From Guillardia theta CCMP2712 (taxonomy: Eukaryota; Cryptophyceae; Pyrenomonadales; Geminigeraceae), in contig NW_005434649.1 in the NCBI RefSeq assembly GCF_000315625.1, positions 380,936-444,935 of the forward strand: a stretch of DNA of 64,000 nucleotides, given 5' to 3'. The notes beneath the pieces were generated by a model that had not been told where the DNA came from, searched no databases, and saw only the letters and a program-made list of their open reading frames with translations. Each line of letters starts with the position of its first letter. Position 1 is the first letter of the stretch. Shown here in pieces: positions 1-9,730 of the stretch. The translations under genes were made by a program, and so were the position numbers.

Positions 1-755
1 AGGGAGGGAGGGAGGGAGGGAGAGAGGTAGTAGTGGTGGTGGTGGTGGTGGAGCAAGACGAGGAGGACAAGGACGAGGAGAGGAAGATGGGAAACGAGAG
101 GGGAAGAACAGTATCTAGAAGAGGACGTGGCAGTGGGGTTAGCTGTTGCTATTGCCTGACCCTTACGTCTCCCTTCTGTCAGTTTCCGCTGCGTCTTTGG
201 AACCGTTCAGGAGCTGTATCTGAGCTTGCAGGACATTATTGTAGTCTGTCGACTTTCTCCTTGTATGCATTAAGACAAACAAGAAGCAAACCAGCGTCTC
301 TCCCTCTCCCTCGACCTCGACCTCGACCTCGACCTCGACCTCGACCTCGACCTCGACCTTGCTCCGATGCTTTCAGTAGAAGCTGCTAGCAGCTTAATAT
401 CACTTGACTTATTTGACCGTTTTGGGTATTACACTTTTCCTTCGTGACTTTTTTGACGTATTACACTTTTCCTTCGTGAACAAACTATGAACAACTGCCC
501 TGGTAACTCTCTCACTTTCCCTTATCATTCTCGTCAGCCTTTCACATGATTTCAGCAAGGGGGCGGGAAGGCATGGCGCAGCCTTGCCGCGGGAGCTTGC
601 TCCCCCCTTGGTGACCAATGGCCGTTCTCCCTGTTCTTCCGTTCTGCCGTTCTGCACGGTGACCCCGGAGCACCCTACCGATGACCTGAACCGAATAAAA
701 AGAAAACAATCATCATTGATGAAACTTGCCGTTCTGCAGGTGGTTATTATCCACC
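1..755. other. Intergenic, low-complexity start of window
   Basis: No supportable gene. The first 55 bases are GGGA repeats followed by GTG repeats. A hexanucleotide CCTCGA array lies at about 310-358. The remainder shows no conserved coding signal on either strand. Confidence 0.6.
310..358. repeat. CCTCGA hexanucleotide microsatellite
   Basis: About eight tandem copies of CCTCGA (Arg-Pro repeats in one frame). No exon boundaries or homology support coding, so I call it a simple repeat. Confidence 0.85.
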
Positions 756-762
756 CGTGGCA

Positions 763-836
763 GGTGTGGAGGGTGGAGGGTTTGATTTTGCTCCTCCCAA
801 ATATTTTTTGGGGAATTCGACATAAACGCGCAGAAA
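763..836 (+). repeat. Left terminal inverted repeat of the MULE
   Basis: The best-conserved part is 814-834 (AATTCGACATAAACGCGCAGA), which matches the reverse complement of 4775-4795 at 19 of 21 positions. Outside it both ends have an A/T-run next to GGGG (about 801-813) and GGAGGGT units. The orientation and distance fit the two ends of one transposon. Confidence 0.75.
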
Positions 837-1065
837 TATATGGATGTAGGACAATTAGACAGATAGTACAAATTATATGGATAGTAACGCCTATTAAATT
901 ATTGTTAACATTATAAAAATATCTATTTCGGTACTAATTTAAGTTACATTCCATTTTACAAACAATTATTGCTGAAGTACCGTAGTACGCCCCCGTACAA
1001 ACTGCTATACTTGGTACTATTTTCCCGCCAATCAATCTGGCCTTTCCAGCACGCCGCGGACGCCC

Positions 1066-3981
1066 ATGCCAGCTCAGAAGCCCACATCGTTCATGCACCA
1101 TGTTGAAACAGTCCGTTCTCTGTTGGGGCTTCCTTGCAATCTTCGTATAGGACAAGTTATCTCGAAGGGATATCAAATCGTGGGATGGAGCCTTGACGGC
1201 AACCTCGTGGAAGCGGCTAGTCGTCTGTACGAAGAACTGGCAGAACCAGCTTCGGTGAATGTTAGTAACACAACAATGCTGGCAGGACAACCAGTAGGTG
1301 ATGATGATGCTTCACAGCATGTGCCTGAATCAGGTGTTGCTGGTCCACCTGATTGTAATCACTCAGGCAGTCCTCTTGATATAGAGGGTATGTCAGACGA
1401 TGATTTTCAGCAAGGTTCTCTTCGTCCCGTGCTGTCTGTGAACAAATATGGTTCTACTGGGATGCATTCCATCTCGCCAGCCCCTGCCCCGCCCCTTTCC
1501 CCTGTCCACCATATGCTAAGAGGAACTCCCTCTTCCATTGTCCCTTCCGGATGTCATGCTTCCAAGCTTCAAGGCAAACGTTTCCACAAACGTAAACAGT
1601 GTACGTCTTATGTACAAGCAATCAACTTTCTTGATGGGAACAAGGGTGTTCGTGTTCAACGAGCTCCTTCAGGATTCAATTCATATCTGATTTTGTGTAC
1701 GTGTAAAGGATGCAGGTAACATTTGGATGAGAGCACGTTTATCCTGTAAATGCCGGTGGACAGGTACCATTTGCTTGTCAAGAAATCTGAGAGCCTTGCT
1801 CAGAGATATAAGAGTTACTGGTATATAGATGTGCAGAATAGCATTACTCGACATTGCAGACCCATGTGTACTTCTGTGGGAAGGGGCACTATACGATTCT
1901 TGGTGAATAACGAATACTTTCGTTCATTGCTATCCCCCTCGATTGGTGATGGCGGTGGTTTGCATCCAACCCGTATGACCGCTAAGGAGTTGCAAGTTGC
2001 GATCAAGTCTGAATTGGGTGTAGATGTTAGTCTTGCTAATATATTCAAGGCTCGAACCCAGGTTGAAAGTGGGTCTTGGGACGATTATCGGGATTCCTAT
2101 CTCCTTCTGGAGAAGTGGATCGAGGAATATACCTCCTTGAACAAGGGTAGCCGCGGTGTTGTCATGTCACCGGTACGTTCCAGTAGGGGGAATTCTTTCA
2201 GTGGAGCATTTCTTGCGAATGGAACCATAATCCATTTGGTGAAGACGGTTGGTCTGCGCCTTCTTGGACAGGACTTCTGTCACATCACACACAGGTATAC
2301 CACTTGACTCCTTATTGTTTCCGGTTTTGTTGTAGTGTAATGATTCTATACAGGTGGTATTCTGGTAAAGTAATGGTGATTGAAGCGCGGTTGGGTACTA
2401 ATACCATCGTCCCACTCGCAGTAGGTATCTTCTGATGCTCTTTGGCTTGTTTGCTTGATTCACACGCAATGGTAACAGGGGTGTTTGCTTCCTGGAAAGA
2501 AGAAGGCTCCGTGGCTGGTGATGAGACGGAAGAAAATACTGCTTTCATGTGGGACCAACTGAAGGCTACTGGATTGAACGAATGGTTATCTCGCGAATCT
2601 GGGCCTTTGACCATTATCACCGACCGGGGCAAGGCAATCCTGGCCGGGGTGCGACGTGCTATGCCTGAAGCCGATGTTATCTTCTGTTGCTTCCACTTGC
2701 TATGCAACATCAACCAACATTGTAGAGGTATCGTCATCATCTTCGATTCCAATCGTGATGGGTCACACATGTTCACAGAACAACATGCCCCTTGTCTTAC
2801 CAAGAAAGGGAAACGCACATGTCCTGCCACTGAACCATTCTTCTGGCAAGCACAGGTCTGTTGACAAATGATGACTTGTCCTTGACACACATTAGTCTGC
2901 AGTGACTGTGCGCCAATTCGACGAAGCTATGACACTCCTGCAAGAGCACAATCCAGTGGCACATGATTACCTCGATGCTATAGATCACAAGTGTTGGGTA
3001 AGCACTGGGTTTTATGATCGTGTGTCGTTCATTTGGACTGAGCAGGCAAGGTATGCGCAATGCAAAGAGCCAAACGATTCTTCTGGCAACCGTGGTTCAT
3101 ATATCAGGACTTATGGAGTACGATGCAACAACAATACTGAAAGTGAAAATGCAAGGCTCCGTCATAATCTGTCCAGATCATCGGATCCATCATTGTATCT
3201 ACCTTCTTCTTCACAAGGTTGAGACTATATCACGAACTTGCAAAGGTAGCAATTGATTACCACATTCCATTCATTCTGATGTGACATGACAGTCGAAGGA
3301 CGCAATCGCTGAGGGTTACAACTCACTACGACGATGGTTTCCAACAGGGACGTGGTCGACTCACAAGCGAATTATGATCCCTGTGAACACGGGTGAGCTG
3401 AACCAGGACGGCACGGGTAGTATTCAAGGCGTGCATTGGAGTTTGATGGTTGTAGAGCCTCGGACGAAAGTGATCAGGTGTGTGTGTGGAAACATTGAAC
3501 ACTGCATTTGGATGAGGAAAGGTGGTTGCCTACTTGGGAATGATGGATTGACAGGTTATACGATCCCAGACATGACACACCATCGGCGTATATGGAAATA
3601 GTCGCAGGTATGCGCATCTCTTCACGAAAGCAAACCAGTTATCCTGGGTGACAGATTTCTTGCGATATCAATGGCAGCAAGAGGGATTAGATGGAGGGGA
3701 GGTTTGGCAGCAGGAATACATGACTTCGAACCAGGTCAGTAGAGAATCTTGACATCGCCGATGTTGTTCACCGACTTTCAACTTATTCACCGACTTTCAG
3801 ATCCCGAGACAGACTGATACATCGTCATGTGGCATATTTCTATGCGGAATAGCTGACTGCCTGTCTGGTAACATGGCAGTGAATTCATTTGGCCAAAGGG
3901 ACATAGACGAGATCCGGCAAGCGATGGAAAGGTTGTTGAGACACGTGTATTTGTCAGGTGAAGGAGTAAACGTGGAGTGAT
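1066..3981 (+). CDS. MULE transposase fused to Ulp1-type (C48) cysteine protease, spliced
   Basis: This is a transposase of the MULE/MURA superfamily. Exon reading: 1066-1715 has a Ser/Pro-rich N-terminus and a Cys/His-containing region ending in CTCKGC; the next exon begins near 1765 with YHLLVKKSES. The DDE core is spread over several exons: GQDFCHITHR joins GKVMVIEARLG and GVFASW; TIITDRGKAI carries the second Asp; FHLLCNIN follows; TESENARL carries the Glu. The last exons encode a Ulp1-like peptidase: HWSLMVVEP (His), LYDPRH (Asp), IPRQTDTSSCGIFLC (Gln and Cys), then QRDIDEIRQAM, with stop TGA at 3979-3981. His, Asp, Gln and Cys are all present. The visible introns are short (about 50-90 bp) with GT...AG ends, and joining them keeps the frame across the protease. 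One join near 3190-3240 is unclear. The gene could be active or recently active. Confidence 0.75.
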
Positions 3982-4772
3982 GCATGCCTTGTAACAAGGA
4001 GTTTACAAATTCCATACTAGTATTGCAACGTAGCAGAAAGGTACTTCCAAGATAAACGCGCATGAACGGACTGAACGATAAAAGTTGCCATAACAACATT
4101 CACCAACGTCAGTAATTCATACCAATAATGTGCCGACAACGTGCAATGGGCATAACATGTAGTGGAGGATCACATTGGGAGTAGCTCTGACAAGTAAGAG
4201 ATGGTCTGACGAACAGATGACATAGAGAACTGCAGAGTTTCCCACAGATTGTGCGACCCTTAACAAGGTTTGCAACAGTTTTGTGCCAATGACATACTCT
4301 GCAACAATGTGGGATGAGTGAAGGAGGGAGGAGTGCGTTGGAAACGTACTGAGGGTTTCCGACGAGGTGATGTAGCACCCCTCCTGGGTATAGTATGTCA
4401 GGCTGCCAGGAGGGGGTACTGTAGACTTTCCAACAAAGTGATGAAGTACCCCTGCTGGATATAGTATCTCAGGCTGCAAGGAGGGGGTACTGTAGGGGTA
4501 TGACGACCACCCCTGTGAGAAGATACGTTCTCGTACAAAGAGGGGTAGGGGTGGTGGTTGGAGTGAACTAGGGGGGTTAATGAGTGGGAAGTGGTGGGGT
4601 GGTCGGATTCAAAAGTACTTTTGTACCGTAAGAATAAAACTATTATTAATAATTATTAATTGGTACCAAATAGTACCCACCCCCTTTACATGACATTGCC
4701 CTGTTTGGACCCGTGAAGGCATAGAAGAGTATCCTTTAAAATACTTCAGGTTTTAGGTCTGTGAAACGAAAC

Positions 4773-4855
4773 AATCTGCGCGTTTCTGTCGAATACCCCA
4801 ATATTTTTTGATTTTCCCCAATTCAACTTTCAACCCTCCACACCCTCCAAACCCT
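4773..4855 (-). repeat. Right terminal inverted repeat of the MULE
   Basis: Positions 4775-4795 (TCTGCGCGTTTCTGTCGAATA) are the inverted partner of 814-834. Beyond it the same order recurs in reverse complement: CCCC next to an A/T-run, then repeated ACCCTCC units (4832-4866). Confidence 0.75.
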
Positions 4856-5130
4856 CCATACCCTCCACTAACCCCCTTTCTCTATTACCATTTCACTCTT
4901 CAAATATATATGGAAGGTTTGTGGAGGGTTCCTTTTATTGTGGAGGGTTTATGCTTACCTTTAATCTCTCTCTCTAGTTCTGGTCTTATAATATAATTGG
5001 CTATTTTATCCTCTTCTAATAGTAAATACACCATTTACCTTTTATTATAAATTGATTTTAACTTTTGGTTTATTATTGTCACCCACCACTGGCCCATATT
5101 TATTTATTTCTTTTCTCTCCAAAAATCAAA

Positions 5131-5520
5131 ATGAATAAAGATATCTATATGAAACAATACAGAAAATATAAACGTGATTATATTAACTTTATACAAGACA
5201 TTCTTCTTAAAATACTACGCGATGATAAAGCATTATCCACGCTCTTAAATGCTAATCTTATTACTCAAGATGATATAGAATACCTTAAAACGCATAAAGA
5301 AACCGCTAGAGTGTTCGCTTTTTCCTCAGCACTTCCGCCACACAATATTCTGCCATCAACTCCTCGTCCTCTCCCTCTCTCCCTCCTCCCTCCTTCTCCT
5401 CCTCCTCCCTTTCCTACAACTCCACCACCACCACCTTCTCCTCCTCCACCACAATCACCTTCTCCTCCTCCTGTCGCTCTGATTCAGTTCCCGGCTTGCT
5501 ATCTTGGCATTTTGCTGTAA
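5131..5520 (+). CDS. AT-rich orphan ORF with Pro-rich tail (uncertain)
   Basis: From the second Met the ORF encodes about 65 residues rich in Lys, Tyr, Ile and Asp (start MNKDIYMKQYRKYKRDY) in very AT-rich DNA, then changes abruptly to a Pro/Ser tail in pyrimidine-repeat DNA. I do not recognise it. The base composition is unlike neighbouring host genes and resembles the AT-rich virus-like fragment at 43734-44164. It may be a remnant of an inserted viral or mobile element fused by chance to a CCTCCT repeat, or not a gene at all. It starts about 260 bp beyond the right end of the MULE. Confidence 0.3.
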   Translation: MNKDIYMKQYRKYKRDYINFIQDILLKILRDDKALSTLLNANLITQDDIEYLKTHKETARVFAFSSALPPHNILPSTPRPLPLSLLPPSPPPPFPTTPPPPPSPPPPQSPSPPPVALIQFPACYLGILL

Positions 5521-5862
5521 AGAGAGGGAAGATCTTGTTATAGAGAGATTGGTGGGGTACGGGCTGAGGTGGGTGGTCAATTTACTGGGTAGGGTAGCAA
5601 GAATCAAAAGTTTTCAAATTAGGGTGGGAGCAAGGGGGGTAATGTGGGTATGACTACCCATATATTGATAGGGTAATTTACAGTCATTTAGAGGGTTAGA
5701 AGAATTAAAGTACCGGTAATTATGAAGATAGGCACAGAATTGGTAGGTAGGGTAGTACACAGTTTTCGTTGCAGGGGTACCCATAGTCTCGTAGGGGGTG
5801 GATCGTGGATAGTGAGGAGATACAAGTGGGGCGAGGGTTGAAGATGTACGGAACTACTAGGA

Positions 5863-5934
<72 letters not shown>

Positions 5935-6320
5935 CTAGGAGCAGGAGCAGGAGCAGGAGCAGGAGAAGGAGAAGGAGAAGGAGCAGCAGAAGGAGAAGGA
6001 GCAGGAGCAGGAGCAGGAGAAGGAGAAGGAGAAGGAGCAGGAGCAGTTAGTGGTGTAGAAGGGGATCAAGCAACTGAATGAGCTTTGAGAATCGTTGATA
6101 ACATGAAAAGAAGTGCATATTGAGATAGTCGCCCTCAAGTCTATAACAGATCTTTAGAGTTTACTCGATAGAGTCTGTACAATTCAGTGTGGAGATGAAG
6201 GGTTGTTGAATGAAGATGGGGGGCATTGGATTAGTCTTGTACCTTCATGACATTTTCTACCAGGCGGCTCTTGATCTGCCGGTCGTTGAGGAGTTCGAGT
6301 TCCCTTGCTCGCCGACTTGG
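5521..6320. other. Intergenic with GGAGCA hexanucleotide array
   Basis: No gene seen. About 5862-6046 is an array of GGAGCA/GGAGAA units. The 5' part has scattered GTAGGGTAG-type G-rich words typical of the intergenic DNA in this window. It lies just upstream of the plastid methyltransferase gene. Confidence 0.7.
5862..6046. repeat. (GGAGCA)n microsatellite, about 180 bp
   Basis: Tandem AGGAGC units, with AGGAGA variants in the second half and one ACTAGG interruption near 5933. The Arg-Ser ORF over it is a translation of the repeat. The same hexamer occurs inside dynein introns (17967-17999, 23603-23676) and in eIF4G (32468-32495). Confidence 0.9.
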
Positions 6321-7783
6321 ATGATGAGCCAATACAACGTCCTCTTCCCCTTCGCCTTCCTGCTCCTCCTTGCAGTTGAGACGCACTCCTTCATCAACAC
6401 CGTCCACCTCAGCTCTCTCGTCAGTCAGTCTCGGCCGAGCCTTCAGCTTGCTCGCAGGTCCTGCAGGAGGTCTGGCAGGTTGTGCATGGACTACGACCTC
6501 GATAGCCGGCGTTCAGAGAAGGAGAGCGATGCCCCGCTGATCCCGACCAGGAGGATGAACTGGAAGGAGGCGTCGTCCTCAGTGCAGGTGCAGGTCATGG
6601 ACGAGCAGGAGAAGATCGCCATGAGCATCACGCAGCTCAAGGCGCAGCTGCAGGAGGCGGTCGAGCGACAGAGCTACGCCGAGGCAGCGGAGCTACAGGA
6701 GAAGATTCAGAGCATGGAGCTCTCTGCGGTGAAGAACGTGTTCGCCGAGGAAGCCAGCATCGTCACAGCTGACCGCGGGCCCATGCAGCGCAAAGTGAGG
6801 AAGGTGGTCAGGGAGGCCAAGATCGTCCTGTCAGACAGTGAGAGGAGGCGGGAGGACGAGAGCCCGGACTCGGTCTTCTACCAGGACCCGCGCATGGTGG
6901 TGCATGTCGACATGAAGTTCGCCATGAAGCTGCAGTCGCTCTACAGCAAGCGCATCCTCCCCGGCTCTGCCATCCTCGACCTTGGGGCCTCCTGCGCCTC
7001 GCTGCTCCCTGAAGACAAGCCGTTTCGAGAGGTGGTGGGGCTGGGGATGAACATGGAGGAGATGCTGGCGAACGAGGAGCTGACGGACCGGGTGGTCCAA
7101 GACCTCAACGAGGACCCAGTGCTCCCCTTCGAAGACGAGCGCTTTGACGCCGTCGTCTGCGCGAGCTCTGTGCAGTACTTCACGCAGCCGGAGCTGGTGC
7201 TGGCGGAGGCTGCTCGGGTGCTGCGACCTGGCGGAGTGCTGATCCTCTCCTTTACGGACAAGGCGTTTGCGAGCAAGGCGATCGAGGGATGGAAGTCGAG
7301 GGGGAACCTGAAGCGCTGCGAGCTGGTCATGGACTGCGTCCGAGCATGCAGCTCCTTCACTACCCCCGAGCTGATCTGGGAGGTGAACCCCTTCTCCTCC
7401 CTCGGGCTCATGCTCCCTGCTCTCCGTGAGAGCACGGGCGGTGACCCGTTCATGGCTGTGGTGGCCTACAAGGATACGCCGCCAGCTGGATGGGCCATGC
7501 AGGTGAGGATTGAGGAGACTAGAGGAGTTGGAGGAAGGGTTGGAGTGGTTAGGGAATTGCGGGCAGCGGCGAGCGGGGAAGGGGGGGAGGGGGAATGAGG
7601 AAGAAGAGAAACGAAGAATGCGGAGAGGGAAGTTGAGGACATTCGCTGATGACTTGACAGGTGTCGGGAGGATGGCTTGTGAGTGCAACCGGATCGCTAC
7701 AGTCGGTGCCCTTCAAGAATGTCACGCCGTTTGCAGCCATGTACTTGTTCTGGCTGCTGATCTCTCACGGACTGGGGCATTGA
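6321..7783 (+). CDS. Plastid-targeted UVR-domain SAM-dependent methyltransferase
   Basis: Two exons, 6321-7502 and 7661-7783, joined at CAG|GTGAGG...TTGACAG|GTGTCG in frame. I start at ATG 6321 (a second ATG follows at 6324) because it opens a signal peptide, NVLFPFAFLLLLAVETHS, followed at once by Phe and an Arg/Ser-rich stretch, the bipartite presequence of red secondary plastids. Residues about 97-125 form a UVR-like helix pair (AQLQEAVERQSYAEAAELQE). A class I methyltransferase follows: motif I ILDLGASCASLLP, acidic VVGLGMNMEEM, then LPFEDERFDAVVCASSVQYF and AARVLRPGGVLILSF, a type-11 methyltransferase pattern. The second exon adds a short hydrophobic tail (FAAMYLFWLLISHGLGH). The substrate is unknown. 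A stromal location is inferred from the presequence. Confidence 0.85.
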
Positions 7784-8084
7784 AGCTAGCAGGAAGAAGG
7801 GGGGGGTGAGGAGGAGACTTGTAGGACGATGAGGGAAAGAAACAAGGAGGGAAAGAAACAAGGAGGGAAAGGGATCGGTAGTGTTTTGAGGTGTATTTTA
7901 TGTTTGTTGCGAATGAAATTGAATAATGCGCAGAGCAGAGGCATTCCTTGTTGCTTCTCCTCCTCCTCTCTCGTTCTCCCCTCCTCATTCGCAGACAGCT
8001 TGTGCCATCGTCATCATCCAGCCTCCCCTCCTTCCCACATCTCCGATTCCTTTCCTCCTCCCCTCTACCTGTATACCCTCATCA

Positions 8085-8738
8085 TCACATCATCCTCCTC
8101 CTTTCGACCTCTGGGTCTGCAATGTTCAGTACTTCCTGTATGGCCTTGAGGACCATCTCGATCTGCGAGTGAACCTCCGATATCTCCTTCCCCTGCCTGT
8201 CCGCCTTCTCCTGCAGCAGCTCCACCCTCTTGTCCACGAACTCCACCGCCTCCTGCAGCTTCATCTCCACGAAGAATCCCAGACCCACGTTGATCATGAT
8301 GGAAGATGTGTCGGGGACCTCAGCCTGCATGTAGCACTCGCAGCCCACGTTCACCATCGTCTTCATCCTCCCTCCTCCTCGCTCCTGCATCAGGGAGACG
8401 GTGCTTCTCAGCTTCTCCAACGCCTCGATGTCCTTCACCACCTCCTCCCTCTCCTCGATCAGGCTCGCAAGTTTGACTCTCAGCACGTCATCCACAAAGT
8501 TCGCGTACTTGTCCACTTTCGCGCTGATCGCGTCCTCGTCTTCCTTTGGGCGTTGGGCTGGACCTTGTTGTACCTTCACCTTCTCCTCCTGCCTCGCAGG
8601 CTCCTGCATTCTTGGTGCCTCTTGCCTGACTTCGATCTTGGGCTCCTTGTGGGCGGGGACTTGCAACTTCGAGCCTTTCGCCGCTTGTCGCTGCTGCTTG
8701 AAGAGCGAGACAGGCTTGCTGTCCCCTTCATCCGACAT
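8085..8738 (-). CDS. UXT-like prefoldin alpha-type subunit
   Basis: The 217-residue product is a UXT homologue, an alpha-type prefoldin-like subunit found with URI1/PFDN-like co-chaperone complexes that work with R2TP. After a charged, Pro/Gln-rich N-terminus of about 70 residues comes the first helix (KVDKYANFVDDVLRVKLASL), then the beta-hairpin core VNVGCECYMQAEVPDTSSI and VGLGFFVEMKLQEAVEFV, then a C-terminal helix ending in QIEMVLKAIQEVL. This is the coiled coil-hairpins-coiled coil plan. Human UXT is about 157 aa, so the N-terminus here is longer. It appears to be a single exon. Confidence 0.8.
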   Translation of the reverse strand: MSDEGDSKPVSLFKQQRQAAKGSKLQVPAHKEPKIEVRQEAPRMQEPARQEEKVKVQQGPAQRPKEDEDAISAKVDKYANFVDDVLRVKLASLIEEREEVVKDIEALEKLRSTVSLMQERGGGRMKTMVNVGCECYMQAEVPDTSSIMINVGLGFFVEMKLQEAVEFVDKRVELLQEKADRQGKEISEVHSQIEMVLKAIQEVLNIADPEVERRRMM

Positions 8739-9730
8739 CTCGACAGCAGGGGCTTACCAAGACACCTGAGGAGCAGAGAGTCAAGTAGCGCGATTAATAG
8801 CAATGAAAGTTCTTTCGTTATTGCTCACGTCCTCTAAGTAGCTCCTCGATCGCTCGTTTAAGTGAATCCTCTCATTCATATTCCCTTCCTCTCCTCTCGC
8901 CCTCTGGCTCAATACTGCATCTTCTGTACTCCTCCGCTTCCCCTCCCTCTAATTTCTCTTTCCTTCCATTTCTCTCTTCTCCTCTTCTCTCTTCAACTCC
9001 ATTCCCCTCCCCTCCCCTCCCCTCCTTCCCTTTCCTTGCCCTCTCCCCTCACGTTTTCTCCCCTCTCCCTCCCCTCCCCTCCCCTCCCCTCCTCTCCAAC
9101 CTCCCTCCCCTCCCTCTCTCCTGTCCTCTCCTATCCTCTCTCCTCTCGTCCTCTCCTCAACAGCTCCTCCCTCCATCTCCAGCTCCTTGCGCTCTTCTCA
9201 GTCGACCATCTTTCAGGTCGTAGACCCACCTCCATGTTTCCAGTTTTCTTACTACCCCACCCCTTCATACGCACCATTAGGACCCCGAATTTATCAATCT
9301 ATACCCCCCAGTTATTTTACCCCACCCCCCCTAATATTCTCAGCCTCAGATGCCTGGGATATTCACGCTACCACACTGGGCGAGACCAAAATCGGAGGCA
9401 AACGAGGAGGAGGAAGAGGAGGAGGAAGAGGAGCAAGAGGAGGAGGAAGAGGAGGAGGAGGAGATAAGATTTATGGAGAAGGAGGAGGAGGAGGAGGAGG
9501 AGGAGGAGGAGGAGGAGGAGATGATGATGATGATGATGAAACAGGAGAAAATGTAACTTTCTGATGGAAGGATCTTGAGGAACGAAGAGTAGCAGACAAA
9601 AGGCTCGGTTTTCACCTCTTTAAACTTCACGCACAGTGACATCGCCAACACGGACAGAGACAAGAGCACAAACTAATCCGCACATAGAACTGCATGAAGC
9701 CAACCGTCCAAGATCAACGAGCTCCCCAAC
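8739..9730. other. Intergenic, pyrimidine- and purine-repeat rich
   Basis: Between two minus-strand genes. 8880-9180 is CTCCCCTCC-type low complexity. 9398-9540 is a purine (GGA)n run ending in (GAT)n. I see no coding exon. Confidence 0.6.
9398..9540. repeat. (GAGGAG)n-(ATG)n microsatellite
   Basis: About 125 bp of GGA/AGA repeats passing directly into six GAT/ATG units. ORFs over it are Glu/Gly/Ser homopolymers only. Confidence 0.85.

Larger units (their letters stand above)
760..4870 (+). mobile_element. Mutator-like element (MULE) with transposase-Ulp1 protease gene
   Basis: An element of about 4.1 kb bounded by inverted terminal sequences (about 763-836 and 4773-4855), enclosing a spliced gene for a MULE transposase with a C-terminal Ulp1/C48 peptidase domain (1066-3981). 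Both subterminal regions are AT-rich, and the outer ends carry repeated TGGAGGGT units. I could not identify the 8-10 bp target-site duplication expected of MULEs, so the outer limits are approximate. The non-coding part from about 3985 to 4770 has no gene and holds repeated GGAGGGGGTACTGTAG-like segments (about 4408 and 4481). Confidence 0.75.

Noticed and set aside
5805-6050. Arg-Ser repeat ORF resembling an SR protein
   Set aside because: It is only a translation of the GGAGCA microsatellite and has no RRM or other domain.
6831-7688. 285-residue minus-strand ORF
   Set aside because: Antisense to the methyltransferase, which has clear conserved motifs.
7926-8837. 303-residue plus-strand ORF
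   Set aside because: Antisense shadow of the UXT gene with Leu/His/Arg-rich composition.
8949-9564. Pro/Ser, Glu/Gly and poly-Ser ORFs
   Set aside because: Translations of CTCCCC and GGA repeats.
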